Source: Prostheceraeus crozeri (Eukaryota; Platyhelminthes; Polycladida; Euryleptidae). Taken from it: a stretch of DNA of 64,000 nt. A model generated the notes under the pieces. That model did not search any database. It was not told the DNA's origin and saw only the letters and a program-made list of their open reading frames with translations. Shown here piece by piece: positions 45,001 through 60,000 of this stretch. The number at the start of each line of letters is the position of its first letter. The first letter of the stretch is position 1. Location: positions 1 to 64,000 of the forward strand of contig CAJQUW010007829.1 in assembly GCA_907163375.1 (NCBI GenBank). Direction: 5' to 3'. The position numbers and the translations under genes were made by a program.

Positions 45001-48000
45001 AGAATCCCATTCATATTTAACAAACGTCACGTACTTGATTCACATAAGTATGACACAACTTAAGTACAAATTGAGATCCAGAACCAGTGAGCTAGAAAGA
45101 CATTTGAAGCAATATTTAAAATAATTTGGATCTTAAAGACTATTCAGATGAGCATTTAAGACTTAAGTGATCTTAAACATCGACAAGGAGAGGAAGCACA
45201 TAGACTATATTTATTAGATATATTCATATTATTTTTTTAGACAATATTTAATTATTTTCCACCGTTTTATTTAATTTCCATTTAACTTCATAAACTAAAA
45301 ATCTCTCCTAAAAAATCTATTTTCTTGATTCAATACATTCATGTCATATATCAGAAGAGCAACTATTCCTGTAGATTTTAGAATTGTAATTATTTCTACT
45401 GCTAAAAATGTTTAAAGTTTTGACATTGAGTTAGATTGTGCCATTCGTTACATATACCAATGAAGTACAGAGTATTGAACTGAGTAGGTGAGAGCTAGGC
45501 AAAAGGGACTCCAAACAAAAACCGATTCAGACGCTGAAAATTTGCACGCTCGACAAAGAAACGTTCGACCATTAACATGCAAGTTCAATAAAAAAATCGA
45601 GCTCAATCATTACTCCCTACTGTGCTGAAGTAGCAACAAGGTCACTTGGATTGGAAGTGTGCCGACCTATCGGCGAACCAATTGTGGATAATATCAAAGC
45701 GGCAGTATTTGCTCCTCTTCTTCGTCTATTTGGCGATAAATCAATGATCAAAATTATGACAAAGAACAAGGCTCGACGTAGCTAGCATTCGTTCCTTCTC
45801 GAAAGTCATAAGATACAATTTCAAAATCTTGCCGCTTTGATTTAGATCATTTAAATCACGAAACCATCTAGTTAGTGGTTCTACTGAACGATTATCGATT
45901 ACTTAAATTTAACAATCACTACGCAAAATTTTCAAATATTTTTACATAAAATCAAATTTGATGGCTACGACGGTGCTGATTTACGTGCATGTTGTATTTT
46001 GGTTATTCTTGCTGATTGCTTTAGTTTATACCGAACCATTTCATATCTTCAGATCAACGCTTGTTATGATCTACTATGCATGGGTTCAAAATTTATTCAA
46101 CAAAAGTTTTATTCTTCAATATATATTTCAATTAGGGACTGCCAAGATCAACTGACAGATTTATCCATAGAAATCCAACTTTTCGCTTTGCGTAAGACTA
46201 GAATGGACAATGCTGTTTACAGGTAAATGTTGCTATATCTAAGGAAGAATCCTATTACTGAAGCCGCATTGTACCTAAAAATAGATTCCGTGAATATCAT
46301 TCTGTGATCAATACAGTCTGTTTGTTTATCTGCAACAGCAATATCGGTTGTCCTGACATTTTCATTATCTTTAAGAACATTTCAGGCAACCTAGCAGATA
46401 CGAGGAATATCACATTTCTGCCTACTCTGCAGGATTGTCTACCTTAAAAATGCAATCAAAATAGCCAAAATGACAAATTTCATTTTGAGTTATTAGATGA
46501 ATGCTAGATCATTACGTTATTAAGTGCATGGATCTGAATAAAGAAGTGGAATCTTCTTTATACCCTAAGTACACCCTAAGTATACCCTCAGAATTACCGT
46601 GTTACTGATGTTGGGTGACAATCTAATATTGGGTAAAATATCAAGAAGCTCATGAGCGAATTTAGGAAGAAAACGTCAGTAGCTCTCGCACTATAAATGA
46701 ATTTAAATGTATATGAAACTACTGTGTCAACTATTTTTCGATTCAATATTTTGCTTACTTTTACTTTTGAGAAATCTAATGACTATGATACTCTATCAAT
46801 CACAGTGAATCACTTAATAATATCAGAAACACGTCAACTTTCTAAGTATATGAATGCTGCATTTATTAAATAGCACGAATATTTGTCCCCATGTTTAAAT
46901 GTATTGTGTAGTGAGAAAACGACTGCATTGATTGCCTTTCTTTTCATAGGTCGGTATAACGACCAAATGTGACAATACGTAAAATTCGGAATGTATTGCA
47001 ATTCGTTTTTAAATAACTTAAAAAGTAATTGATGTTTGTATGAACGAAACACTGAGGCAAAACAGGCTCAAGAAAGAAGCCTTCAATCAGCGGTTCTCAA
47101 CTTTGAAGTAATGCCCTAGCCATAAGAAAACTCATAGTTGTCGATCAAACTGCAGATTTTCATCAAGATCTCTCAGCGACATGATCAATTCACCTGATAC
47201 TAATCGAAGAATAAAGTGCATTTCCACAATCGGCACATTTTTTGTAAATCAGATAACAGCAATGTGTTGAAAGTGCGCAGCCATACATAAATTGAATCAC
47301 TCCAAGTTCATGAAACTAGAGAAGAGCCAGAACGACCTTAAACCTCACTACTCCACCTGAATTTACCGGTAAAATCACTGAAAATTGACATGTCTATTTT
47401 TGATGCCAATTAATATAAATAACATGCAATCAATCGAAGGGTACCTGACTGAGTTAAAGAAGACATGCAGCTTTTTGATAGAAATCAGCTTCAGAAAGCA
47501 TTAATGAGATAACAGCGGCTGAGAAATCACGCTCAAGACTGTCTAACATGCAAAGACTAGATGACTAAACATGCAAGCAGCTGTCATAAGTGGCTAAACT
47601 TGCACTCGACAGTATTTAGGTATTTTAGTTCTCAAATTGTAATCAACGTGAACACCCGGAATCATTCTTTATCTCCTGCTGTTTGTAGGAGTAACGCCCA
47701 CCACTCTCGCGTCATGAATATTCAATTGCGAGTTATAATGAGGTGACACTAGTATTCTACGCTACGATTCTTTTTGTACTGATTTGAAGAATTGCCCTTG
47801 GTTACTAGCAATAAGAGAGCGAGATTATGGTGTAGCATTAATATGCTGAACACATGGACTTCACAACACAACCATGATCATAATGCATTTCACGTACGTA
47901 TTCATCTACAAGCAGCTGACTACACATACCATAGTTCATCAGCATGAAAAATCAAAATCAAATTAATGTCTTATAAATAAAAAGCACCACGAAATTCATG

Positions 48001-51000
48001 AATGTGCATTAGCAAGAGACCTTTCGTCCAATCTCAACAGGTGCTTACTTTGGACAGAAACAAATCTGAGATCTACATAAAATTTGAATACTTGGGAAAA
48101 TGTAGAGATATCCTTTCAATGTACATTATGAACATAGAGAAATCAAAACATGGAAATTCTGTGAGACATAAGCTATACACCCTAGTACTCATAGAAATAA
48201 TAAAATGAAGAAAATAAGAAATCTACCACGGAAGAAACGTATTAGCGATAACATCCATTTGGGCACAAAGATCTAGATTTTTTCGCATGTTTACATGGGC
48301 TTCTATACTAGATAGTGTGCATTTAAAAAAATCTAACTTTGTATCTATGATTTGTTTCTGTCCAAAGTTATCATCCGTCAAGATTGGACGAAAAGCCAGG
48401 TGCTATCACATATCCATGAATTTCGTGACTCTTTTTATTTATAGGATATCGAATGGGGATTCATTTTTTAAATGAAATTATCGACTAAAAGAGGAACTCT
48501 ATGGATTTGATGATGATGGATTGATGATGAATTATCATCATCATGACGCATTGAAAAGTAACCTTTGTCCATCATTCAAAGTTTGATGAACAAAAAAATC
48601 AAGGTTTTCTCGAAGTTTTTCAAGGTCGCAGACGCCCTGATCTTAACCATGTATTATTTTAGCTGCACGATAACTGATCATAGCTAGAATTCTTCAGTAT
48701 GGCCTTTGAAGATATTAACAGTTCAATGGCCTAGCTATTCAGTGACTTGGGTGGCACTACTTCGAAAAGCGTCAATTATTTCTGATCCTCCATCCTATAT
48801 CATTCAAATACCAAATGTACGATTGATCAAAATGAAATCTCTACTTTTGGAAGATATGTTTAAACTGGAATTTGATTATAGCGGTGATTGCTTTCTACCT
48901 ATCATAGATGATGTATTCAAAATATCCCCACTGAGATTGTTCAACTATGTGAGAGACACTACTGTATCGTTGAGAACCGCTGCCTGAGCATCCATTGATG
49001 AAACACTTCAAAGGAAAGTAACCAAAAAGTAAACTGAAATTAACACTGCTGCATGCACATTTGAGTTGAAATTACCCATGTGATTTGGTCTCACTGCATC
49101 CAAGTAACGATTACTGGGCAATGAATACTTTCGAGCAAATCGGGCCTTGTGAAAGGAAATTTCAGTTTCAAATACATCTGAAAATAAGGAGCAGATGTAC
49201 ATTATAAATTTGATTTAATGATATGCTTCTGTCTAGCACTAACCCAATCACAATTCAGAATATAATATACTATTATTCACCCAAATTGCGAAATACAAAG
49301 TACTCCCCAACATGGCATCACTAAATCACTATAATATCGAATAAGCAATTTACAAAACTACATTTTTTCAGTGAAGAACGATGTAATTCACATTGTGCAC
49401 CAATTCAATACTTTTCGTCGTAAATGTGGTGTCTCTGACAATTGCAAAATCTTCTAGGGTTTAAGGCGAGAAGCGGAGAAGAGTGAGCGGGAAAATGAGG
49501 GGGAAAATGATTTGACGTCAATCATCCCAAGTGATCTTTTTAGAAATACATGTAAATGCATATATAAATGCAACGTCGGATTTTTATGAAACATAAGCTG
49601 TTGATTATCTGATGGTAAACCGAAATTATCAAAAAATTATTGAGGTTAGTCATCATTGGTCAAGTGCAAAATCTAAGTGAATGTGTAATTAAGAATACGT
49701 TTATGGGAACCTTATCCTAAAATTACCAAATATGTGGGCGAGTCTTAGAATTTAGATAAGAGTCTGAGTATTAAGTCTTCAGAAGTTAGATTTTACAATG
49801 AATTTCTGCTGTTGTGCGAACAACTGCTTTGTGCTATAGTTATATAATATTTCTCCTTCTTGTTACTTGCAGCTCCATCGTAAAAGTAGCATAGTTTGAA
49901 AATTCACGCGAGAAAAGAAATTCTTTGAAAATTCATCTACAGTTCTTGGAAAATATCTTCCTTTTTCGGTCCGACTTCCTCCGTTTGCAGATACAATATC
50001 GGTTTTTCACAAATGAAAGGTTTATGCGGTTGTAAGTGCATCAATTTCTATATTATGGAATGTGCACTGTGCACGATGCTCATAATAATGTAATTTTATG
50101 TTATCAATTTCACTGGTTTACATCGATTTTAATGCTTGATGAATCTTCTTTGAACACAGAATTTTTGTTTTCTGAAGACTCATTTTTGCCTTCTTTACCA
50201 TCATTTACTATTTGCATGCATTTCTTAGTCAACGATCATCTGCTGAAATACACCGTCTTCTTTTCAGTAGGCAGAATAAAGGTAATCTTTGCAGTTGAAA
50301 ACAAAGAAGCATTGTACATATGCAACTTGGCAAAACCGATTTTGATGAACTGTCTGGATGGCATATTTGCCATTTCAATAATTTTCCGTGAATATGTGTG
50401 CTTTTCTCAGATACATGTATATTTGAAGCAACACTTGACGAGTTAAAGTAAATTAATCATTCACTCTACCACCAAACTTTTATATCCTCTTACGAAGCTT
50501 GGAAATGATATGAGTGGCAAGAAAGTTGCCACGCTTAGAACATGGACTTATGAAAAGTGATCTTCACAACTTCTGTTCATATGCTCGATGTGCGATGTTT
50601 CCGAAGGAATGCTGCATCGTATGCAGTTAAATCCAGGTATTCAGCTCAAGTATTTTGAGGCAAACAAAAGCATCACCCGGACTCCGAATAATTGAAACGA
50701 GTGATTCCGAGATCAATTTTTATCAGTGCTGGAAACCCTACATGATCAATCTAAGATACAAAAAGCGGATTAAACAAATTCAATTTTCAAATTTCTTTTT
50801 TAAGGACGCATCGGTAAGTAACAATTTCCATCAAGAAGCGCTCTCAAAGCAATTACATTAAGCCTTCATTACTGAAATACAACATTACCTTTCGGAGAGA
50901 TCCCTGCTCTATTTCCATTAGAGACGTTTTCAGAAGCAGCAACTTCATCGCCAGTGTTTGGCTTGACTTGCTTGATCGCATTGGATCCATTTACTAGTTG

Positions 51001-54000
51001 CGTGCTGGAATGTGTAGAAGCTCGCGCACTTTGAGATCGCTTTAATAAGGCGACATATTCATGTTCACTTGGACTAAAGACAGGAGGTTGAGTGGACGAG
51101 GGATCTGTTGATTGTCCTCCAGCTTCAGAACTAGAAACAGCAGGAGCAGCAGTGGCAGCTTGGTCTGATTCGACTAACATTTCAAGCTGTACATATTTTA
51201 TTGATGTTGGTTGGCGATCTTGAAATAAAAATAGAGAATCTTCAGTATTATGTAGAGACGAAATCCATTGGGCGCCAGCTGAAGCGCCCCTTCAGTACAG
51301 TCAAAAAAAGAAGTGCATAAAATCACGGTCACAATTAATACTGAGGTTAGCGACTCAGTGATCACACCCGCATTGCAGGGACACTGTGCATTGAATCAAG
51401 TACTAATGTACTAATAAATGAGAACTCTTCATGTGTGCCTCTCCCAATGTTCAAATTTTAGCATCTTTTAGTGAATTGCACTGACTATGATTTATCCATG
51501 CATAAAAACTGTGGTCACAGCTGCTGCAATGTCCTGAAGATGGGTTTTAAATAAGCTCGAAATCGATCGACAAACATGGCCGTTTATGAGAAGTTTGGGC
51601 TCATCCAGTTAATATTTTAAAAATGTAATTGGAAATCAATTGGCGAAATGTAGCCCAATACTATCCGTCTCATACTCACATTTCTATTCCCCTTCTCTTA
51701 CTCATCTTTATTTCTTACTCATAATATCTTATTACCCTTTAAGTCATGTAAATTTTGAATTTTGTGCATGTAAGTGCTTTCCTTTTATACCTGACGATGA
51801 TCTTCTAATGAAGATCGAAATTAATTGTTTAATGTAAATTTGTAATAAACATCAATATTTATCTTGACTATTCCCAACCAATAACTTGAAAATATGTAGG
51901 CCCTATAGTCAAGACATTCACAGGCTTCTCATTTCACAGTAGATGTTTTGCTAAACAATGATTGTGAGAGATGCTTCCGAAAAACCATTGCATTAGCAAG
52001 TGAATCTGTGTGGTGGAGAATAGCGTTAGTATACCATATCTTTGTAACTTTGAAACGATTCTACTGAAAAATGTAATAATCGATAAATAATCTAATATCG
52101 ATGAAAAATCGATACTATGCAATTCTAAAGCTGTAAACGCTGCCATAAGAGCGAAGCACAAGTTTTTGACGTTTGAAGCGCGAATATGCACGATTTTGTG
52201 ATCAATGAGCAGCATTGATTTACCTTCACTGTCAGTCACTTCAGGTTCCTGATATTCTGGAGATTCTTCGGCTCTGGCTGCTTCAGGATCAGCTTCAGGT
52301 GAGCTGGAATACAAAACATCACAATCATAATATTGACTTCATTGATAGCATTCTAAAAAGTCATACATAGAATAAAGTCATAGAAATCTTCAAATAAGAT
52401 AGATAATCCATGTAGATTATAGAACATTAGAACAAAGAATCCAATTAGAACATTAGAAGCCTAGTAACCATAGAAATGTCACTATCTTTTAAGTTGATAT
52501 ACAATTTTTTTACAAAAAAAACATATAATACAAAAATTTCAATGTTAGGAAATGACTCACTCGCTGGGGGCACCGGCTTGTTCTTCTACGATTTCTTCAT
52601 TTATTGCTTTGTTGATGTCGTATAAATGATGCATCCTTAAATTTATCAATTTTATCACAATGAAAACAGCACCAACAGCCAAACTGTATGATATCCATAC
52701 TACATAAGAGAAGGCAAGAGTCTGAAAATAAAAAAAACAAGTGCTAGAAAAGACATCAAAATATCTTGTACATTACGAGATGGGAACTAAATTTTGAAGT
52801 ATTGTGATTTATGACGTCATCTTCTTATCATCGTGCTTGCATGTAATGAAAATGAGAGCATTGACAGATGAATTACGAACTTGGTGCAACTGCGTGGTAT
52901 CTTATTATACATGTACGTTGAAGAACAAATACCAGCACTCAACAGAAAACGTGAAATGACCAGACGCTGAACATGGCAAGACTTATCTAGGAGTAATGCA
53001 AGATTCAATATCAAAGCACGATATTGAAAGATATTTAGATGATATTTCCACCACTGTGATGTTGAACGTATTGTCTTACCGAAGGTGCATAATTCGTTAA
53101 ACTTGTATTGCCATTTAAATCTATCAGGAACACAATTTGCGATGCTTTTATAGATTTTGAGGCCTAAAAAATCCGGGAAAAAAACCGGATTTTTTAGGCC
53201 TCAAAATCCAAAGAAGCATCGCAAATTGTGTTCCTGATAGATTTAAATGGCAATACAAGTTTGTGTATGCTTAAAATTGCTACCTATTCAGTACATATTT
53301 ATGATTTTTTGTTAAGCCCGCCATATATTAGGCACCCACCACTTTTCATAGCCTGATTTTTGACTCGCTTCATGTCTTACAAAAACTAATGAAGTGTCAA
53401 ATCAAACTGTTAATCCTTCTATCAAATGTCATTGCGAACCTCTGATCGCGCGATGATGTCTCACATGAATGTAATTCAGACGTATAGGATTGAGCATGGA
53501 TTGTATCACTAGAAAGACTTTGTTTGATCCTGTTGGCAGCTTCAACTAACTTGCTTCACCTGGGATCTATTCAATCGTCTTTTGAAAATATTGCTAATTT
53601 TCTCAGTGACAAGGGTCAATCATGTTTTTCCTTTTGTCCTCCTTCATGTTTAGAACCCATTTTAACACCAGGGGCCGGTTGCTCGCCTCGACGCTTAGCT
53701 TAAATGGGCACTTAACGAAGTCTTTAATTGAGCATTTATCTAAGGTGCATTGCTCGGGTAACGAACATTAACTTAGCTGACCTCGTTAATACTCGAATCT
53801 AAAGGTAGCTGTCGATCTACTTTAACGAGACACTTAACATCACTTACTGTTGTTATCAGTGACTTTGAGGATGTCTCTCCCTGTTGTCTTGCCTATTTTG
53901 AATACAGAAGTAGCAAGTAGATCTTGATGATCTAGAATTTTACCAGCGATTTAAATTGAAGAAAGGCACGTTTTGGTTTGTGATGGATGAAATTCGAAGT

Positions 54001-57000
54001 GATTTGAGTCGCACAAGTCAATCATCAACTGCTGCAAGTCCCGAAATACAGGCCTTCTGTGCGTTGCGATTTTATTCAACTGGTGGATTCTTGAATCTTA
54101 TCGGAGACTCCATGGGTGTGGATAAGGCCACTGTTAGCAGAGCTATTCGTGATGTGTCTTTCAGTCTACTTAACAGATTGGACAAATATGTGTATTTCCC
54201 TACAAATCATCATGATCTCATGGATAAATTCTACGATATTGCGCAATTTCCTGGAGTTGTAGGTGCCATAGGTGGCACTCAGATTAGAATACAGGCAACA
54301 AGCGGTGAACAGGAGCCTTACTATGTGAATCGAAAAGGTTTTCATAGCATAAATGTACAAGCAATTTGTGATTCAAATGGTCGATTCCTAAACATAGTTG
54401 CCGATTGGCCGGGGAGTACTCACGATTCGAGAATTTTGTCGTCCAGTGCCATTGGTGCAGAATTTCAGAGTGGTCGACAGCGTGGCATTTTAGTGGGTGA
54501 TTCGGGGTATCCCTGTAAGTCATGGCTAATGACATCAATGCTTGTTCCGCGTGATCTATATGAACAACGCTATAATAGATCACACAAAACAACTAGATGC
54601 ATAATTGAACGAACATTTGGGAGGTGGAAGAGAAAGTTTCATGTCTTGCATTCTGAGATTAGAATGAGTCCACAGCGTGTTTGTCGCATAATCGCTGCAT
54701 GTGGAGTTCTGCATAATATCTATCTGCAGCACAGAGAACCCTTTGACGAGGAAGAGAATTATGAGGTGGACTCAGGTGAGAATCCCATAAGCAAAATAGA
54801 TGGCAGCGGACAATTGTTTCGTCGCAATTTTCTTCAGCAGCATTTTTGACTGAGTCAATTTGACATGTTAATCCTACTGTATCTGCGAAATAGAATTATT
54901 TGTTTATTCTATGAATCTGTCCTCTTCCTTCGTTATTTTTCTATTTCAACATGCTTTGATTAATTTTTAGCGGCCTATACATGGTAGACGGCAACAGAGC
55001 ACAAGATAAACGAACAAAGGACATAAGAGCAATAGCCTATGCCTAGACAATAAGAGCAGAGGTAGGTCTACATAGCATCGATTGAAATAGTGACATAACA
55101 GGACATTTATAATCATTGCAGTGCTATGGAAGGACATATTGTCTCTTTTCTCTATTAATATAATGTTCCTCTGCCTTTTTCTACTTCTTCCTTATGTCAT
55201 CTGCACTTTGTCCTTTGCTCTTTTGTAAGTAGTCTATGGTGGGCCACTTCAAGCTCAAACTACTCAGGTGCTATGCATTATCCGCAACGATTTTCTACTT
55301 AGCGTTATTTTGCTTTCTCCTTTCCTCTGCCCAAACACATAGCCCAAGCGCAAATTAATTGAAAACAACTCAAACTTTCATAAATCGCTGCAAATTGCAT
55401 AAGGAGTTGCATAGAACAATAATATTCATGTCACTTACATAGCATTATGAAGAGAGTTGTCAATTTATTCGTGCTGTTCGCATCGAATTGATGTCTCGAC
55501 TGTTCAAAATTTCATAAGTTTGAGAAATAATGCAATCAGTGTCATCAGTGCAGATTCTTCTTGAAAATGCTTCAAATGACTCGTGAAGTATTCCACCGGC
55601 GCGCAGATCATTCTGGATTTTTAGAGTTTTGAGGTAGACCATGTAACGTTGTTCTCTGATCAACTTCCGATGGTCGTTGATTAGAGCCATCTGCTCATCC
55701 TTGCCATCTTTTTTGACTGACATATTCAGTTGAGCCGACTTACATGGGATGCTTATCTTCAGACAGTTTTAGCCCCTTCAGATTTTTGAAATATTCCTCG
55801 TCTATTGGTGCATTCTCAGGCTCTTTGGTGCCTTGTTCGTCAACAGCAGCTCCTTGTAGTCTGTCTCTAATCCCGCACTCTGACCCCGAGCCAATGCCTG
55901 TCAAAGAATCACCACTCTCACCGTGAATTATATCGTATAGCTTCTGAATGTAGAGAGGGGGCTTCTCAGGCTCTGTCCTCCACCAATCTTGTGATATCTG
56001 ATTGACTTTCCATGCTTGCGGACTTCATCTTTCAAATTTGATATTTTCGTTTGAACCTGCGAGACTTCACGAGGGCTGTCAGGTGCAGTTGCAAGGAAAT
56101 CAGCAAGCAAGTCATCCCATGCAGCGCTGCGAGATTTTGAAGTTCGAAATGCTGCCAATTTCCCGATGATTGTCATGTGGTATTTCTCATAGCTTTCTAC
56201 CAACATTGTGGTGTCTTTGATTGTCCAAACGGGTGAGCGCTTTCTGTCTTGCTTCTCAGTCATCGTCTCGTCACAAGTAAGTTTCATGAAAATTGCGAAA
56301 CAGTTGTCTGTATAGCAGATGAACGATAAATTCAGAGATGATTTCTCTATCACGTGACTACATCAACCCTAATTATTGGTAGTCCGAAGTGCCGAGTTAA
56401 CGTGTGGCCAATCCCTGCTCAATCGAACTCCTTCCCATGCAGTCAAATGTTCAATTGTACTAGCAAGTGGTTTTAGGTGTACACGTGTCACGCTTAATGG
56501 GCCACTTGGATAATGCCCTATCCCAGCAACGCACACGAACATTAAAAAAGTTCCCACTTAACGAAGTGGAGCATTAGCCGTTAATGGGACATTAATGATT
56601 GAGCTTAAGTGTCGAAGTCCAGCAACCGGCCCCAGGTTTCTGTCTGGCATCACACCGCAACATCAATCGGTGATGGGATCATTCTCCAATCTAACTGATG
56701 CTTCTGACCCTTTATTTCATTCAACCTTTCATATTACAAAGCCCTTGATTGCTTGTACAATAAAATGCGTAGCTTATTAATGCCAGGATATTCATTTACT
56801 TAAAGAAGGTAATTTTCACTGACCATACTGCTATATTGCTGTATTTATTGATTGACACTGAGAAGCATTCAATAACCTCATGTAAAGACAACTGTGCTCC
56901 ATGTTTTCGTTGCTCAGTGGTCTGCTCACAATGTAGTAAAGCATTGAGGGGTTTCGCCTTTTTAATTCCGCTTATCAAGTTAACACTTCAAATTCGCCAC

Positions 57001-60000
57001 TAGAGCAATCATAATTGGAAGCTCAATCCTCTTGCGTAGTTGTTAATTGTTGAAAATATTCACTGACTTCCAGATTTATCTTTTCAAACGTTCCCTGTTC
57101 ACTTTTGAATATATCTGTTGAAATTCACGTTGTATTTCACTCTCGTGCAGGACGTCAACAGAGCAATCCACAAAGACATCATCTTTTTCATTTACTGAGA
57201 ATAGTACTTTATTCACTTTCTCACTTTTCAAATTTAGTCCTTTCTGATGTCCTATTGAGGATCGAAAGATGGTACCGGATAAAATGAGCCCCGTTCCATG
57301 CATTAAGTCATCTAACAATTATTCACAAGGTAAATATAATTTTGATGTTTTATATTCTCTGAATGATAAGTGCCAACAGGTGGGAATGAAGGGAACTTTT
57401 TTTATCTCCGACATTCACACTTGCATCGCTAACAATGAATTTGCGCGCAATTGAACAACCAGAGAATCTGCCTCATTCTCTCTTTCCGCTATTAATGAAT
57501 ACAAATTGCTCGCACCATGCAGTTGCCATTATATACGACCGCAATAATTTTATCATTTTCTGATATTTCTAGTCATTACAGAACATCATATTATCATTCA
57601 CTGATTATATCATACGTTTTTCACACGATTTTAAGACTTTAGTTTTCAAACATGCTAAATTGCAGAAGAGAGTCTGTAATTTGGAACATGACATTTTTTA
57701 ATAGCAATATGATAATAATCAATCGCATCACATGGTAATGCTACACTTATCATCCGTTCTCCATCACGTATCAAAGAAGTTGCACTGCTCATAACATTTC
57801 CTAGAAGCCTAGCTCTGCGAAAGCATACATGATCTTGAGTAACTGCTCATTAATCATCTAATTATTTGGAATATCAAAACAGTAACACAACAGTTATAAA
57901 CATCATCAACAACAGACCTTCGGATGCAACAATTAGAATGATGGAGAAGCAATTAGAAAGTCGGTGTAGAGGTGTCAGTCTACGTATCTGCAGGTGTTGA
58001 GTCACGTGTTTGCCCGGTGCGTCCTTTGAACGAGACCTCGTCAATTCTGATAGCGCTATCCATTTTGAGACATGTTCTCTAATTCGATCTCCTAGCCTTC
58101 TCTCATTGCGACCGATGCATGTGCTTTTGCACGTACATGTGAATTGGTAAATAATTCGGGACTGGGACTGAGTTGAGAGGCGGTCTTCTGGAGATGCAAT
58201 CAGCAGTTGCCTTGTGCGATGAATAATTCGTACCTCTGCAACAGGGAAGACAGTGGCCACGACCACTTTCAATTTTCTGTTGATTATGGAGTTTTGTATT
58301 TACTGTGATTGGGAAGGCGGATAAATACTTATTTTTTCTTAGGTTGGTGTTCAGTTGGAGGGCGAGAATGTCAATGAGATATTTAGGGTAACCGCTGCAG
58401 GGAAATTCGTAGTCAAAGTATCTGCCTCTCAAAGTTTCCACCTTTTGAGATACAAGACTGGTCTTATCCGGTGCCCCTTTGATCATCTTCGCAAGATTGA
58501 ACACTTCAATTCTTGGAGAAGGAGGCAGGGACTTCACTACAAAATTCTACAGCATCTCATTAACGTTTTTCGCATGCAATTTTTGCATATTGGTTGCATG
58601 CAATTGCATCATCGTGGATAACGAATTTTTGATGACATCTTAACATAATACTCATTGACAAAATTTTTGAAACATTTACTTCTTTAACTTCTTTCATTTT
58701 TGACTGGTATATATACATGTATGTATGATACCTTGATAATTTAGTCACAATCTCCACCAAGTCGCTAGCACAGAAAAACAACGCATGTAGCAGATTCAAC
58801 TTTAATAGCGCGTGTGCCCCCCCCCCTCTACCTCCAATACATTCAGTAATCCGAGATGGCATGGATTCACAAAGTTTCTGAATGAAGGATGTTTCAAGGA
58901 GAAGCCATTGCTCTGTCAGTCTTTCAGAGAGAATCTTCAGGGACACTGGTGGAAGTGAATGGCGGTCTCTCACTCACCGCCAAAGCTCGTTCCAGACTTG
59001 TTCAATGGGTGACAAGTCAGGTGAGCGTGCAGGCCAGTCAAGGGTTTGAATGTTCAATCTCCTAACAGTGGCAATGACAGCCGAGGAGCGATGTGGTCTT
59101 GCGTTGTCGTCTTGGAAGACGAGATCCTCCACCCTGACCACTGGGGCAACAACAGGAAGCACAATTTCATTGAGATACCTCTCTCCAGTCAACGTGCATT
59201 TGATGATGACTGCTGTCGTTCTTCCGCCATGCCAAATGCCACCCCACAGCATAACACTTCCACCACCATATCTGTCGTGTTCTTTAATACAACATGGGGC
59301 AAAGCGTTCACCTGGAAGACGGTGCACTCTGACACGACCGTCATTGAAATCCAGAGTGAATCTCGATTCATCGGTCCACAAGACTTTCTGCCAGTGATGG
59401 TCATTCCATGAGCGATGGGCATCACACCAGGCAACTCGTCTTCTGCAGTGCTCAAAACTCAATGGAATTAGGACAGCTGGTCGTCGCGATTGAATTCCAG
59501 CTTCTCGCAATCTTCGGTAAGCCGTTCGAACGCTACAGTCTATTTTGAGGCACTCTTCCAGTGTACGACTAGCTTTGGGACTGACACAAATCTATTCCTC
59601 TTTGCAGATAAAACTAGACGTGCGTCTGTCCTTCCTGCAGACTTTCTTGGTCGACCAGATCCCTTCTTCTTTTTAACATCTCCTTCTGCTTTCCATCGAC
59701 AACACCACCTCCAAACAACGACTCTCGATAGTTGCAGCTCTTCGGCAACACTCGCACAACTTCTACCACAACGAATCATTCCAATAGCCATACTTCTGGT
59801 AAACTGACCGTGTGCCATTTTATTTTACAAAAGCTGGATTTCAGTTCACGTTTACGTTCAATTTGTAAAAGCAATTGTGACAGTTGTATCGATATCAAAA
59901 TTTGAAATTTGACCACCATAGATCTTTCTCCATTCTCTAATGTGTTGAATGGTAATACATAGAAAGCGAGATATTGTATCATACCTGAGAAAAAAATGAA

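Larger units (their letters stand above)
53672..56632 (+). mobile_element. Harbinger (PIF) element, full-length copy with both TIRs
   Basis: 2961 bp between inverted ends GGGCCGGTTGCT, flanked by the 3-bp duplication CAG (53669-53671 and 56633-56635), as expected for Harbinger. It encodes the transposase (plus) and the Myb-like protein (minus). Both genes carry damage, so the copy looks non-autonomous although its ends are complete. Confidence 0.93.

Noticed and set aside
48706-48987. 93-residue plus-strand ORF
   Set aside because: No family, no splice context, composition like the surrounding intron.
50036-50446. 136-residue plus-strand ORF as a gene
   Set aside because: AT-driven hydrophobic composition, no domain, no splice or promoter context, inside a pecanex intron.
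51173-51189. Upstream CAG at 51187-51189 as acceptor of pecanex exon 4
   Set aside because: With the phase left by exon 3 it reads into a TGA at once; the TTAG 13 bases further keeps the frame open.
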